A stretch of 14,202 nucleotides of DNA from JAVXAG01 sp040307645 (GTDB lineage: Bacteria; Bacillota; Clostridia; Peptostreptococcales; Anaerovoracaceae): NCBI GenBank assembly GCA_040307645.1, contig JAWRJF010000072.1:1-14202 (forward strand), given 5' to 3'. The notes beneath the pieces are model-generated. The model worked only from the letters and a program-made list of their open reading frames with translations, was not told where the DNA came from and searched no databases. Position numbers and translations under genes: made by a program. This document shows, piece by piece, positions 6,534 through 13,119 of the stretch (its first letter is position 1; the number at the start of each line of letters is the position of its first letter).

Positions 6534-6639
6534 TTAAGTAGTTTACTAAAAGACACGATCCATTTACTTTAAATTTACAACTAGGATGACAAGTTAGTGG
6601 AGTGCCTGATGCCATTGACAATGGACATATTATTCCCAT
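6526..6639 (-). CDS. Small Cys-rich protein (37 aa)
   Basis: This minus-strand gene has AAAGGAG well placed before ATG 6639. The product begins MGIICPLSMASGTPLTCHPS and ends CKFKVNGSCLLVNYLTK. Its four cysteines (5, 17, 21, 29) suggest a small zinc site. Short proteins starting with a CPLSMA-like motif occur in clostridial prophages as I recall, without known function. A leftward promoter candidate lies at 6686-6713. It is convergent with the preceding gene and overlaps it tail to tail by 8 bases. Confidence 0.72.
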   Translation of the reverse strand: MGIICPLSMASGTPLTCHPSCKFKVNGSCLLVNYLTK

Positions 6640-6662
6640 AGTATTTCTCCTTTCAATTACTT

Positions 6663-6713
6663 GGTGTAGTAACACCTGTAATTACAGTATAGGAGGAAAT
6701 TTTAAAAAAGCAA
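6663..6713 (-). promoter_or_regulatory. Leftward promoter with adjacent palindromes
   Basis: On the minus strand, TTGCTT (6713-6708), a 16-base spacer and TATACT (6691-6686) could drive the 37-aa gene. The perfect 12-bp palindrome CTGTAATTACAG (6676-6687) overlaps the -10, and GGTGT-AGTA-ACACC (6663-6676) abuts it. These look like regulator sites or a leader hairpin. Confidence 0.45.
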
Positions 6714-6733
6714 TAGAGAGGAGGTGAGAGAAA

Positions 6734-6853
6734 ATGATAAAACATCATATTACAAAGTACAAACAGAATGGCAAACAATTTGTTGCAGCATGGATGCAAA
6801 TAAATGCATTTGGAAAATGTTTTTGTTTTTCAAAGAAATTAATTGAACTTTAA
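6734..6853 (+). CDS. Small hypothetical phage-type protein (39 aa)
   Basis: A very strong ribosome-binding site (AGGAGGTG, 6719-6726) precedes ATG 6734. The product begins MIKHHITKYKQNGKQFVAAW, continues MQINAFGKCFCFSKKLIEL and looks like a small beta-strand protein with a hydrophobic centre. Similar short proteins with the FGK-FCFSKK ending recur in clostridial prophages as I recall, with no known function. A hairpin terminator lies 23 bases after the stop. Confidence 0.7.
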   Translation: MIKHHITKYKQNGKQFVAAWMQINAFGKCFCFSKKLIEL

Positions 6854-6876
6854 GGCTGCTTACAAAAATGAATTAT

Positions 6877-6904
6877 AAAAGCCACCTTATTGAAGGTGAC
6901 TTTT
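6877..6904. terminator. Bidirectional terminator
   Basis: AAAAG-C-CACCTT pairs with AAGGTG-A-CTTTT around loop ATTG, with a single C/A mismatch. A and T runs flank both sides. It separates the 39-aa gene (plus) from the convergent zinc-ribbon gene (minus) and could serve both. Confidence 0.7.
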
Positions 6905-6914
6905 ATCTAAGGAA

Positions 6915-7052
6915 CTATTTAGTGAATGTAGTTCCAGAGCACTTTGGACAAGGTGGAAGTGTATCAGAGTCATCATCCAATACTACAACTTGGTCACAAT
7001 TAGTGCAAATGTAAGTACCTGCTCCAGGTTTTTCGCCAGTTGTGTAAGTCAT
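6915..7052 (-). CDS. Small zinc-ribbon protein (45 aa)
   Basis: This 45-residue minus-strand product has two zinc knuckles, CTNC (16-19) and CPKC (35-38), joined by an acidic loop LDDDSDTLPP. It opens with TYTTGEKPGAGTYI, the usual start of small rubredoxin-like zinc-ribbon proteins. AAAGGA lies upstream of ATG 7052. It is transcribed away from the large early operon, ends at the bidirectional terminator and has a palindromic control site 24 bases before its start. It may bind nucleic acid or protein; its substrate is unknown. Confidence 0.8.
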   Translation of the reverse strand: MTYTTGEKPGAGTYICTNCDQVVVLDDDSDTLPPCPKCSGTTFTK

Positions 7053-7075
7053 TTTATCATTTTCCTTTCTAAGTA

Positions 7076-7109
7076 TTAGGTTGTTGCAGCAACCTAACTA
7101 GATTATAGA
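7076..7109. promoter_or_regulatory. Palindromic operator between divergent genes
   Basis: TTAGGTTG (7076-7083) and CAACCTAA (7090-7097) are perfect inverted arms around TTGCAG, giving a 22-bp dyad with one mismatched pair near the centre. It overlaps the -35 of a rightward promoter candidate: TTGTTG (7081-7086), a 17-base spacer, TATAGA (7104-7109). It lies between the zinc-ribbon gene and the main early operon, so one regulator could control both. Confidence 0.5.
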
Positions 7110-7195
7110 CCTCGAGAAGGATAAAGGCAAATCGTAAGGATTTATTGTATTTGAAATATAGAAACATGAAGTTTAAAGAGAAGGGGATGAATTCC

Positions 7196-7354
7196 ATGAA
7201 ACAACCTAATAAAGATAAGAAGATAAAATTAATGGCTGTAGCTACATACATAGACGGGAAGTTGGTTTTGGAAGAGAGTGAATTTATAGAAACAACAGTT
7301 GAAAAATTCGCCCAAAAGATAGGCTTACCGTGTGGCCCCAAAGTAGCATCGTAA
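7196..7354 (+). CDS. Small hypothetical protein (52 aa), first gene of the early operon
   Basis: The product begins MKQPNKDKKIKLMAVATYI and ends with a GLPCGPKVAS tail; it looks like an alpha/beta minidomain. ATG 7196 is chosen because AAGGGG at 7181-7186 is well spaced for it; in-frame ATGs at 7187 and 7145 are less well placed. A 15-base gap leads to the next gene. No family recognised. Confidence 0.6.
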   Translation: MKQPNKDKKIKLMAVATYIDGKLVLEESEFIETTVEKFAQKIGLPCGPKVAS

Positions 7355-7369
7355 ACAGGAGCAAATTTT

Positions 7370-7630
7370 ATGAAAAAAGAAATCGTTGAAATGATAGAAG
7401 ATAAAATCGAGTTTTTGAAGTCAGTTGAAAAAACTCTTTTAAAGGACCAAAAAAGAAATTTGGTTGAATCCTTAGAGTATAAAGTGAAAATTTTATCAGA
7501 AGAAAAAAATGTATACCAAGAGCACATAACGATAAAGTTTACAAATGGAAAAGAAAAAGTTTTGCCGGCGACATGTAATAGCAATGGAGCAAATCTAAAA
7601 GCTATTGTACGTGTAGTATATGGAGGTTAA
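7370..7630 (+). CDS. Hypothetical protein (86 aa)
   Basis: The N-terminal half (about 1-47) is rich in Lys and Glu and predicted helical, possibly a short coiled coil. The C-terminal half (about 50-86) has alternating beta-type residues ending AIVRVVYGG. GGAG lies before ATG 7370. Its stop is four bases before the next ATG, with the next ribosome-binding site inside its last codons. No family recognised. Confidence 0.65.
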   Translation: MKKEIVEMIEDKIEFLKSVEKTLLKDQKRNLVESLEYKVKILSEEKNVYQEHITIKFTNGKEKVLPATCNSNGANLKAIVRVVYGG

Positions 7631-7633
7631 AAA

Positions 7634-7837
7634 ATGTTAGCGAAAGAAATTGCACAAGCTACAAGTCTTATTAATAAGGCTTACGCGAAAGGAATAAAAA
7701 ACGTGAGAATTGCAGCAGAAATTGTTGAATGCACAGAAAAATTTTTAAAAGAAAATTTTGATGAAATACAGGAAGATGATTATTTTTACTATGCAAGATT
7801 AGATGGAGTAAACTTCGTAGCCAGAAAGGAGAAATAA
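7634..7837 (+). CDS. Hypothetical protein (67 aa)
   Basis: Mostly helical protein beginning MLAKEIAQATSLINKAYAKG, with an acidic middle (DEIQEDDYFYY) and no cysteines or membrane segment. GGAGG at 7622-7626 drives ATG 7634. The next gene starts at the base after its stop codon. No family recognised. Confidence 0.65.
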   Translation: MLAKEIAQATSLINKAYAKGIKNVRIAAEIVECTEKFLKENFDEIQEDDYFYYARLDGVNFVARKEK

Positions 7838-8212
7838 ATGGAAATGACTTTTTATGAGGGTACTTGTAAATATTGCGGATCGGTTCAGCCGATCATGGCA
7901 GCAGATCAAATTGATGCCGACGAAAAAGTGTCTGACGACTGTGAGTGTGGCGGTGCTGAACTAGATAACAAAAGAAAAGCTATGTACAAAAACATTGATG
8001 CAGTCTGCGGAGAGGATGCTGCCAAAGCAGGAATGGCACCACTAGACGAAGATCAAATGGAGATTGCTAAATATGTTGGCAATGCAGTTTCAAAGGGCCA
8101 ATTAACTAGCGCTAGTCTTAAGATCAACAACACTACACTTAGCTTTAACATAGCATTAGATAAATTAAAGGTCTCAAGAAATAAAAAAATAAAATTTAGC
8201 AGAGAGGGGTAA
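7838..8212 (+). CDS. Zinc-ribbon phage-type protein (124 aa)
   Basis: An N-terminal zinc ribbon uses CKYC (Cys10, Cys13) and CEC (Cys35, Cys37). The middle is helical (about 45-90) and the C-terminal part is basic and beta-rich (about 95-124, ending NKKIKFSREG). AAAGGAG precedes ATG 7838. The arrangement of a zinc ribbon plus a basic tail suggests nucleic-acid binding, possibly in replication or transcription of the element. I do not recognise a named family. Confidence 0.72.
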   Translation: MEMTFYEGTCKYCGSVQPIMAADQIDADEKVSDDCECGGAELDNKRKAMYKNIDAVCGEDAAKAGMAPLDEDQMEIAKYVGNAVSKGQLTSASLKINNTTLSFNIALDKLKVSRNKKIKFSREG

Positions 8213-8217
8213 AAAAA

Positions 8218-8589
8218 GTGAGCTATTATGATTCTTGTCCGTTTCCAAAGCCGACGAATAAGAAAAAGAAAAAGAAAACAAATGGTTACAAAGAGAAGTA
8301 TAAAAGAATCTGCTATTATTGTAAAACACCAGGGGCCGACAGACACGAGGTATACCCTGGAGCAACAAGACAAATCTGTATAGACAATGGCTTTCAAGTT
8401 GACCTTTGCAATGAATGTCATGATGAAATTCAACATACGCGAACAGAACAAGGGAAAGAGAGAGACCTATACTGGAAACAGCATTATCAAAAAGAATGGG
8501 AAGAAAAAATGATAAGACAAGGCTTTACAAAAGAACAAACAAGGAAAATGTGGCTAGACCCTAGATTTATAGGAAGGAACTATCTATGA
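8218..8589 (+). CDS. HNH-like nuclease-type protein (NinG/Ref-like zinc fold)
   Basis: The 123-residue protein starts with a Lys-rich tail (15-20), then CYYC (32-35), a DRHE motif (41-44) and CNECHD (64-69), followed by His73. Paired CxxC motifs with a central His fit a zinc-stabilised HNH fold like lambda NinG and P1 Ref. The C-terminal part is a helical arm ending FIGRNYL. The start is GTG 8218 with GAGAGGGG upstream. It overlaps the next gene by four bases (ATGA). Such proteins act in phage recombination and replication. The exact catalytic residues cannot be confirmed by eye. Confidence 0.75.
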   Translation: MSYYDSCPFPKPTNKKKKKKTNGYKEKYKRICYYCKTPGADRHEVYPGATRQICIDNGFQVDLCNECHDEIQHTRTEQGKERDLYWKQHYQKEWEEKMIRQGFTKEQTRKMWLDPRFIGRNYL

Positions 8590-8915
8590 TCTGTCCTAGT
8601 TGTGGGAGCACAGACTATAAAGAGTCTCGCTGCTGTCCTCTCCATGATGGACAGGCAGTATGTGTAGATTGCTGTAAAAAATGTAAAAACTATGATGCCA
8701 TAGGGCTCGTAGCCTGTAGGCACTACATAAACCACCCGAAAAAAAGCTACCAGGACGAAATATATAAACTCAACAAAAAAATAGAAACGAAAAAGAAAAC
8801 AGCAACAGCGCTGTATAGAAAAAACAAGCCGTGGATAGCAGAACAAGTGGAAGCAGAAATAAGAGCATTAATAACAGAAAAGAGGGATTTGGAAAATGAA
8901 AGAGACAATAGCTAA
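8586..8915 (+). CDS. Cys-rich zinc-binding coiled-coil protein (109 aa)
   Basis: The first about 47 residues hold ten cysteines, including CPSC, CC and CVDCCKKC, and two histidines, enough for two zinc sites. From about residue 55 to the end the protein is a charged helix likely to form a coiled coil (KLNKKIETKKKTATALYRKN and RALITEKRDLENER). It starts at ATG 8586, coupled by ATGA overlap to the HNH-like gene. The downstream peptide gene starts inside its last seven codons. Function unknown; a structural or DNA-binding adaptor is plausible. Confidence 0.72.
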   Translation: MICPSCGSTDYKESRCCPLHDGQAVCVDCCKKCKNYDAIGLVACRHYINHPKKSYQDEIYKLNKKIETKKKTATALYRKNKPWIAEQVEAEIRALITEKRDLENERDNS

Positions 8916-9039
8916 GGTCCTAGCGGTAGCACTGATAATAACTATGTTAATCATAGCAGGCAAAGGCCCACTAGAAGGAACATATACCGGAGACTTAGAA
9001 AAAGGCATAAAAAAAGAACTATTGGAAAAAGTCCAATAG
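8896..9039 (+). CDS. Small single-pass membrane protein (47 aa)
   Basis: The product begins MKETIAKVLAVALIITMLII and has one hydrophobic helix (about residues 6-21) followed by a charged tail (DLEKGIKKELLEKVQ). AGAGGG at 8881-8886 is 9 bases before ATG 8896. It overlaps the preceding gene by 20 bases in another frame, so expression should be coupled. It could be a membrane anchor or small effector; no family recognised. The tail may be exposed outside if the short N-terminus stays in the cytoplasm. Confidence 0.65.
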   Translation: MKETIAKVLAVALIITMLIIAGKGPLEGTYTGDLEKGIKKELLEKVQ

Positions 9040-9053
9040 CCCAAAACACTTAG

Positions 9054-9075
9054 TGTGCAGACCGCCATCTGCACA
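9054..9075. other. Hairpin before the PcfK/AcrIIA9-family gene
   Basis: TGTGCAG (9054-9060) pairs with CTGCACA (9069-9075) around an 8-base loop, in the only sizeable gap (67 bases) in this part of the operon. No T run follows, so it is a poor terminator; it may be an mRNA processing or translational control element. Confidence 0.45.
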
Positions 9076-9106
9076 TTGATTATAACATTAAAAGGAGAAT
9101 TAATCA

Positions 9107-9424
9107 ATGAGTATCAAAACAGACCAAGCAATCGTAAGGGTAACGGAAGAATGCCAGAACGCGGAGCATTTAATCCCTTTTGAAGAATACCTGACTTCAA
9201 TATGCACGACAGATGCAATTGCGGAAAAAATACTAGACGAAGGGAAGACATTAAAAGGATGTTTCGAAAACATGAAAAATATAGCAAAAAAACGTGCAGT
9301 AGGAGGATGTGCATATATCCCTAACGACGAAGGGTTCTCCATGATTAGAGATTACTACGGTATTGATCTAAATGAAAAGCATGAAGACAACGGCGCGGTG
9401 ATTGACATACTGGATTATCTATAA
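9107..9424 (+). CDS. PcfK-like / AcrIIA9-family protein (candidate Cas9 inhibitor)
   Basis: The 105-residue acidic protein matches the pattern I know for the PcfK-like family: an N-terminal helix with EEYL and ATDAIAEKIL-like segments, a middle helix FENMKNIAKKRAVGG, then GGCAYIPNDEGFSMIRDYYGID, the conserved DDEVF..V.DYY-like block (about 68-92), and an acidic tail. AcrIIA9, an inhibitor of type II-A Cas9, belongs to this family, but many members sit beside PcfJ and are untested. AAAGGAG precedes ATG 9107, and the stop codon touches the strong ribosome-binding site of the PcfJ-like gene. Family assignment is moderately sure; inhibitor activity is unproven. Confidence 0.7.
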   Translation: MSIKTDQAIVRVTEECQNAEHLIPFEEYLTSICTTDAIAEKILDEGKTLKGCFENMKNIAKKRAVGGCAYIPNDEGFSMIRDYYGIDLNEKHEDNGAVIDILDYL

Positions 9425-9434
9425 GGAGGTTATT

Positions 9435-10985
9435 ATGATATTTGAATACAAAAATATTAAAAATCAGGTAGCGAATATAAAGCTACCAAAAGAATATGAG
9501 AAATTTGTATGGTCTAAAATTTCTAATCCTATTATATATGACAGGAAAAAACATAATGCGAAATGCTACTCTTGTGAAAGCACCTTCGAATATGATTATC
9601 ACAATGCTTTTGAAATGCCAGGCAAAACAATATATCACATTCCAAAGTTTAGAAGCCAAGATTATATTGTTTGTCCCATCTGTGGTAGAAAGACAATGGC
9701 GCTGCCTAACACCTCGAACTACGTAAAATCACTGCAGACAATGATCGCGTGGAAAGATAAAGAAACAGTATATATTGCTTTAATAGATAATTTTTATTAT
9801 ATAAACAAAAAAGACAAGAGTGAACCTTTAGTTACGGTTTATCCTGTAGAGATTTTCAAGTTTTCTCAAGGAAAAGCGAAGGCTTATGGATTTTATTGCA
9901 ATTCAACAGTTGAGCTGGCCAGTGTTTATGTAATCCAGGAATTAAAATGCTACACAGCCATACATAAGTCAGTCGAACGCACAATTAAAAACTCGTTTTT
10001 AAAATATTCGAACGTATTTTTTAAGACTCATGAAATTGGACTTGACATTAAGAAGCTTGCCCTTTATACAAAGTATCCCCAAATAGAATATATAAAAAAA
10101 GCAGGACTTGAACGAATGGTAACCAATAAACTGTTCGGCTTTCCAAGCTATATAAAGCCAAATTGGAAAGGTAGAAACTTACCAGAGGTATTAGGGATAA
10201 CTCATCAAGATATTGATAAATTAAAACAATGGGGCATGTGGAACATTGAAGCCATTGCTGCATATAAAAAAATAAAAAAACACTGTGCAAAAATTACAAA
10301 AAAACAGATGCAAAATTTCTTTAATTTTTTTGACGATATACAACCGTTTTACACAGGAAGAATGAAAGGACTAAATCCTATAAGGACTGTAAACTATTTA
10401 AAAAAACAATACGAAGAAAACAGACCTGAATGCGCCAAAGGTGCTTATGGATATACAAAAAAATATATATACGGCGTATATAAAGATTACATACACACCA
10501 TGAGAATCCTTGAATATCCAGAAACGGATTACTATTTATATCCTAAAAATTTATCTGAGTCACATGACAGAGTTGCCACAGAACATCGATTAAAGCTTGA
10601 CAAAGAAGTGCAAGAACAACGTCGCAAAGAACAAGAGTGTTTTGCGATCCACTTAGAAAAGATGAAAAAGTACACTTACAGTGATGGAAATCTGTTAATT
10701 CGTCCACTAGAAAATTATGATGAGTTTTCAAAAGAAGGTAAAAATAATGTGAATTGTGTTGCGAGCTATTTTGAAAGGGTAGCTAGGAGAGAAACTTCCG
10801 TCTTCGTTGTGCGAAGAGTTTCAGATCCTAATAAATCATTTTTGACAGTTGAAGTGAAAAATGGCAAGTTAATCCAATGTCGCGGTAGAGGAAATACTAC
10901 ACCACCACCAGAAGCGAAAGCTTTTGTTGATAATTGGATAGAAAATATAGTGAACAAGAAAAAGACAGCTGCACCTGCAGCGTAA
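9435..10985 (+). CDS. PcfJ-like protein (516 aa)
   Basis: A zinc-ribbon pair CYSC (44-47) and CPIC (80-83) opens the protein. A long helical middle follows, then the C-terminal PcfJ domain (about 385-500): the YPKNLSESHDRV block, LLIRPLENYDEFSKEGKNNV, NCVASYFERV, FVVRR and the closing IQCRGRGNTTPPPEAKAFVDNW. PcfJ is named from the conjugative plasmid pCF10, and relatives are common in clostridial prophages next to PcfK-like genes; the biochemical role is not known to me. ATG 9435 follows AAGGAGGT at 9423-9430; an ATG 11 codons earlier lies inside the previous gene. A zinc ribbon near the start suggests DNA or RNA contact. Length is typical. Confidence 0.88.
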   Translation: MIFEYKNIKNQVANIKLPKEYEKFVWSKISNPIIYDRKKHNAKCYSCESTFEYDYHNAFEMPGKTIYHIPKFRSQDYIVCPICGRKTMALPNTSNYVKSLQTMIAWKDKETVYIALIDNFYYINKKDKSEPLVTVYPVEIFKFSQGKAKAYGFYCNSTVELASVYVIQELKCYTAIHKSVERTIKNSFLKYSNVFFKTHEIGLDIKKLALYTKYPQIEYIKKAGLERMVTNKLFGFPSYIKPNWKGRNLPEVLGITHQDIDKLKQWGMWNIEAIAAYKKIKKHCAKITKKQMQNFFNFFDDIQPFYTGRMKGLNPIRTVNYLKKQYEENRPECAKGAYGYTKKYIYGVYKDYIHTMRILEYPETDYYLYPKNLSESHDRVATEHRLKLDKEVQEQRRKEQECFAIHLEKMKKYTYSDGNLLIRPLENYDEFSKEGKNNVNCVASYFERVARRETSVFVVRRVSDPNKSFLTVEVKNGKLIQCRGRGNTTPPPEAKAFVDNWIENIVNKKKTAAPAA

Positions 10986-10994
10986 GGAGGAAAT

Positions 10995-11996
10995 GTGGAA
11001 AATATAATCGATGTCGAGTTTAGAGAATTATCTGCTCTAGAGGACAGGACAACAGAAGAATTAAAAACAGAAGCAAATAACTTATGGTCTCAAATGGAGG
11101 CTATAGGCAATATAGGACTAATGCTTGCGGCCCAGGCAGGAAAAAGGCTACAAATAATCAAACATAGGCTAAACCACGGAGAATTCGAAGAATGGTGCGA
11201 AGAAAATTTAAACTTTTCAAAATCAAAGGCTGAAAAGATGATGAAATTAGCGGAAAGAACAAGCGACGAAAACAGCATATTTTCAAAAACGGAAACGTTT
11301 ACGGATTTAGGTATTTCAAAGGTTTGGGCCCTTTTAGCTGCACCTGAAGAGGTGGTTGAAGAGGTGGTAAACAATCCTGGCACACCTGACATGACCGTCA
11401 AAGAATTTAAAGAAGAAATCGCAAGATTAAAAACAGAGAATGAAGAGGAGCTAAAAAGAACAAAAGAAGAGAACCACAGATTAAATGCTGAAAACCAAAA
11501 GATTAATGCACTTCAAAAGGAAATAGAAGAGCTACGACAACAACAAAATGATTCGAACAATTTAGAAGAAATTGCTGAAAAAGAAAAAGTAATTCATGTT
11601 TTAAGTACCAAGCTCGCTACAACTAAAAAAGAAGCTGAAGAGGCTATCGAGAAAGAAAAGAAAAAGATTATCGCTGAAAAGGAAAAAGCAATTGAAGAGG
11701 CTATTAAAAAAGCTGAAGAAAAAGCAAAAGAAAAATTTGAAGAAGAAATGGAACTTTTAATAGAAGGAAATCGCACGGCTGCTTCTGAAATAGATAGACT
11801 AAAGCGCAAATTAGACACTGCAGCAAATACGGACTTAGCAGTTTTTAAAGTAAAAGTAGACCAATTACAGATTGATTTTAATTCATGTCTAAGTTCGATA
11901 GATGTCGTAAAGCAAAAAGACATGGGACAAGCCGACAAAATGTATAGCGCATTGAGAAAAATAATTGGAATAATGGAAGGCCAATTGCCATGTTAG
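10995..11996 (+). CDS. DUF3102-type coiled-coil protein (333 aa)
   Basis: The N-terminal domain (about 20-115) fits DUF3102: AAQAGKRLQIIKHRLNHGEFEEWCEENL, then SKAEKMMKLAERT and DLGISKVWALLAAP. A long coiled coil (about 130-265), rich in Glu and Lys with repeated EKEK, EAIEK and KAEEK runs, follows, then a short C-terminal helical region. The start is GTG 10995 with AAGGAGG at 10984-10990; an ATG two bases earlier meets a stop at once. DUF3102 proteins occur in Firmicute prophages and plasmids; a partition or replication scaffold has been suggested by analogy with KfrA-like proteins, but is unproven. It overlaps the next gene by 7 bases. Confidence 0.8.
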   Translation: MENIIDVEFRELSALEDRTTEELKTEANNLWSQMEAIGNIGLMLAAQAGKRLQIIKHRLNHGEFEEWCEENLNFSKSKAEKMMKLAERTSDENSIFSKTETFTDLGISKVWALLAAPEEVVEEVVNNPGTPDMTVKEFKEEIARLKTENEEELKRTKEENHRLNAENQKINALQKEIEELRQQQNDSNNLEEIAEKEKVIHVLSTKLATTKKEAEEAIEKEKKKIIAEKEKAIEEAIKKAEEKAKEKFEEEMELLIEGNRTAASEIDRLKRKLDTAANTDLAVFKVKVDQLQIDFNSCLSSIDVVKQKDMGQADKMYSALRKIIGIMEGQLPC

Positions 11997-12223
11997 ACAA
12001 TAAAACGTTATCCCTATTGATCCTCTTTTGTAAGAAGTGCACTGACAGGGAGCCAGGGTGTAGAGACCATTGCCCAGTTGGCTCCATTGTCCAGAGCACG
12101 CAAAGGGAAAAGAGAGACAAAATAAATGCTAAAAGAAAAGAGGAAATGGAAATAGTTTATTTCAAAAGGCAAAGATCAGCAGACACTTTTTTAGAAAATT
12201 TTAGAAAGGAAAAGCGGCTTTAA
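11990..12223 (+). CDS. Small Cys-rich phage-type protein (77 aa)
   Basis: ATG 11990 overlaps the stop of the DUF3102 gene by 7 bases, indicating translational coupling. The product has a CKKCTDREPGCRDHCPVG cluster (about 14-31: Cys14, 17, 24 and 28, with His27) and a basic helical tail rich in Lys and Arg. Proteins with the C..C..R..GC...C pattern are common in Clostridia phage early regions as I recall. A zinc-binding, nucleic-acid-contacting role is plausible; function unknown. Confidence 0.72.
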   Translation: MLDNKTLSLLILFCKKCTDREPGCRDHCPVGSIVQSTQREKRDKINAKRKEEMEIVYFKRQRSADTFLENFRKEKRL

Positions 12224-12259
12224 TGCTAGCGAGTGAACTCAATAATAAGGAGGATGAAA

Positions 12260-12694
12260 ATGGAAGATAGATGTATAATTTGCGGAAAGATAATCCCAGA
12301 GGGTAGACAGGTGTGTCCGGGCTGCGAAGATTGCAGCGAAGTAACGCCGATAAATATTGGAAAAGAAATAGACCTAGAAAAAATAAAAAGAGTAGCAGAA
12401 ATCGAAGGCTGTGTTACAAAGAAAAGTTATTTTACAGGGCTGTTGTACGCAACAGACTACAGCGACATTTTAATAGCATCGTCAAATGGTGCAATAAGGA
12501 TTCCAATAGAGCTAATCGATCGAGCACAAAAAGAACTGGAAGTATTCGCGGAAGCAACAGCAAAAGGTGTTACAGAACTTAATGCTTCGGATAAAAATGC
12601 AATTGCCCGCAGCAAAGGAATCAGCTATGGAAAGTTTGAGGCCATATTAGGGTTGTTAACCAATAAAGAAAAAGAAATAAAGGAGGAACAATAA
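12260..12694 (+). CDS. Zinc-ribbon hypothetical protein (144 aa)
   Basis: The N-terminal zinc ribbon has CIIC (5-8) and CPGC (19-22, with Cys25 nearby). The remaining about 110 residues are alpha/beta, with a helical C-terminus ending KEKEIKEEQ. ATG 12260 is chosen since AAGGAGG at 12247-12253 is well spaced; ATG 12254 touches that site. Its TAA shares one base with the ssb ATG, so the two are coupled. No family recognised; the link to ssb suggests a DNA-replication role. Confidence 0.7.
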   Translation: MEDRCIICGKIIPEGRQVCPGCEDCSEVTPINIGKEIDLEKIKRVAEIEGCVTKKSYFTGLLYATDYSDILIASSNGAIRIPIELIDRAQKELEVFAEATAKGVTELNASDKNAIARSKGISYGKFEAILGLLTNKEKEIKEEQ

Positions 12695-13101
12695 TGAATA
12701 GCGTCGTATTAATTGGTAGACTTACAAGAGATCCAGAAGTTAGATATACACCAAGCACCCAGATGGCTATCGCAACCTTTTCAGTTGCTATAAATAGACC
12801 ACAAATCAAAGATGGCGAGAAAAAAGCTGATTTTCCGAGAGTTACTGTCTTTGGCAAACAAGCGGAAAACTGTGAAAAGTATCTTGCTAAAGGCAGACTT
12901 GTAGGAATACAAGGCAGAATACAGACAGGTAGCTACAAGAACAAAGATGGAGCTACAGTTTATACAACTGATGTCGTTGCAGACAGAGTAGAGTTTTTGG
13001 AATGGGGAGATAGACCACAAGGGTCACAGTCTTCTCCAAAATCAGTTGCGGAAGAAATTCCAGATTCCTTCCAGGCGATTGACGAGGATGTTCCGTTTTA
13101 A
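12694..13101 (+). CDS. ssb: Single-stranded DNA-binding protein
   Basis: A 135-residue SSB with the OB-fold opening NSVVLIGRLTRDPEVRYTPS, the core strands ATFSVAINR and FPRVTVFGKQAENCEKYLAKG, and YTTDVVADRVEFLEW. The linker is short and the acidic C-terminal tip DEDVPF, which recruits partner enzymes in SSBs generally, is present. GGAGG lies just before ATG 12694. Phage SSBs coat ssDNA in replication; a 13-kb neighbour such as an HUH Rep that makes ssDNA would need it. Shorter than the host protein of most Firmicutes (about 150-170). Confidence 0.95.
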   Translation: MNSVVLIGRLTRDPEVRYTPSTQMAIATFSVAINRPQIKDGEKKADFPRVTVFGKQAENCEKYLAKGRLVGIQGRIQTGSYKNKDGATVYTTDVVADRVEFLEWGDRPQGSQSSPKSVAEEIPDSFQAIDEDVPF

Positions 13102-13119
13102 AGAAAAGGAGAGATAAAA

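Noticed and set aside
9100..9342. Minus-strand frames under the PcfK-like gene.
   Set aside because: They lack ribosome-binding sites and known motifs, and the plus-strand gene fits the operon spacing.
11594..11938. Ser/Phe-rich minus-strand frame under the DUF3102 coiled coil.
   Set aside because: Its composition is a mirror of the Glu/Lys-rich coiled coil and there is no ribosome-binding site.
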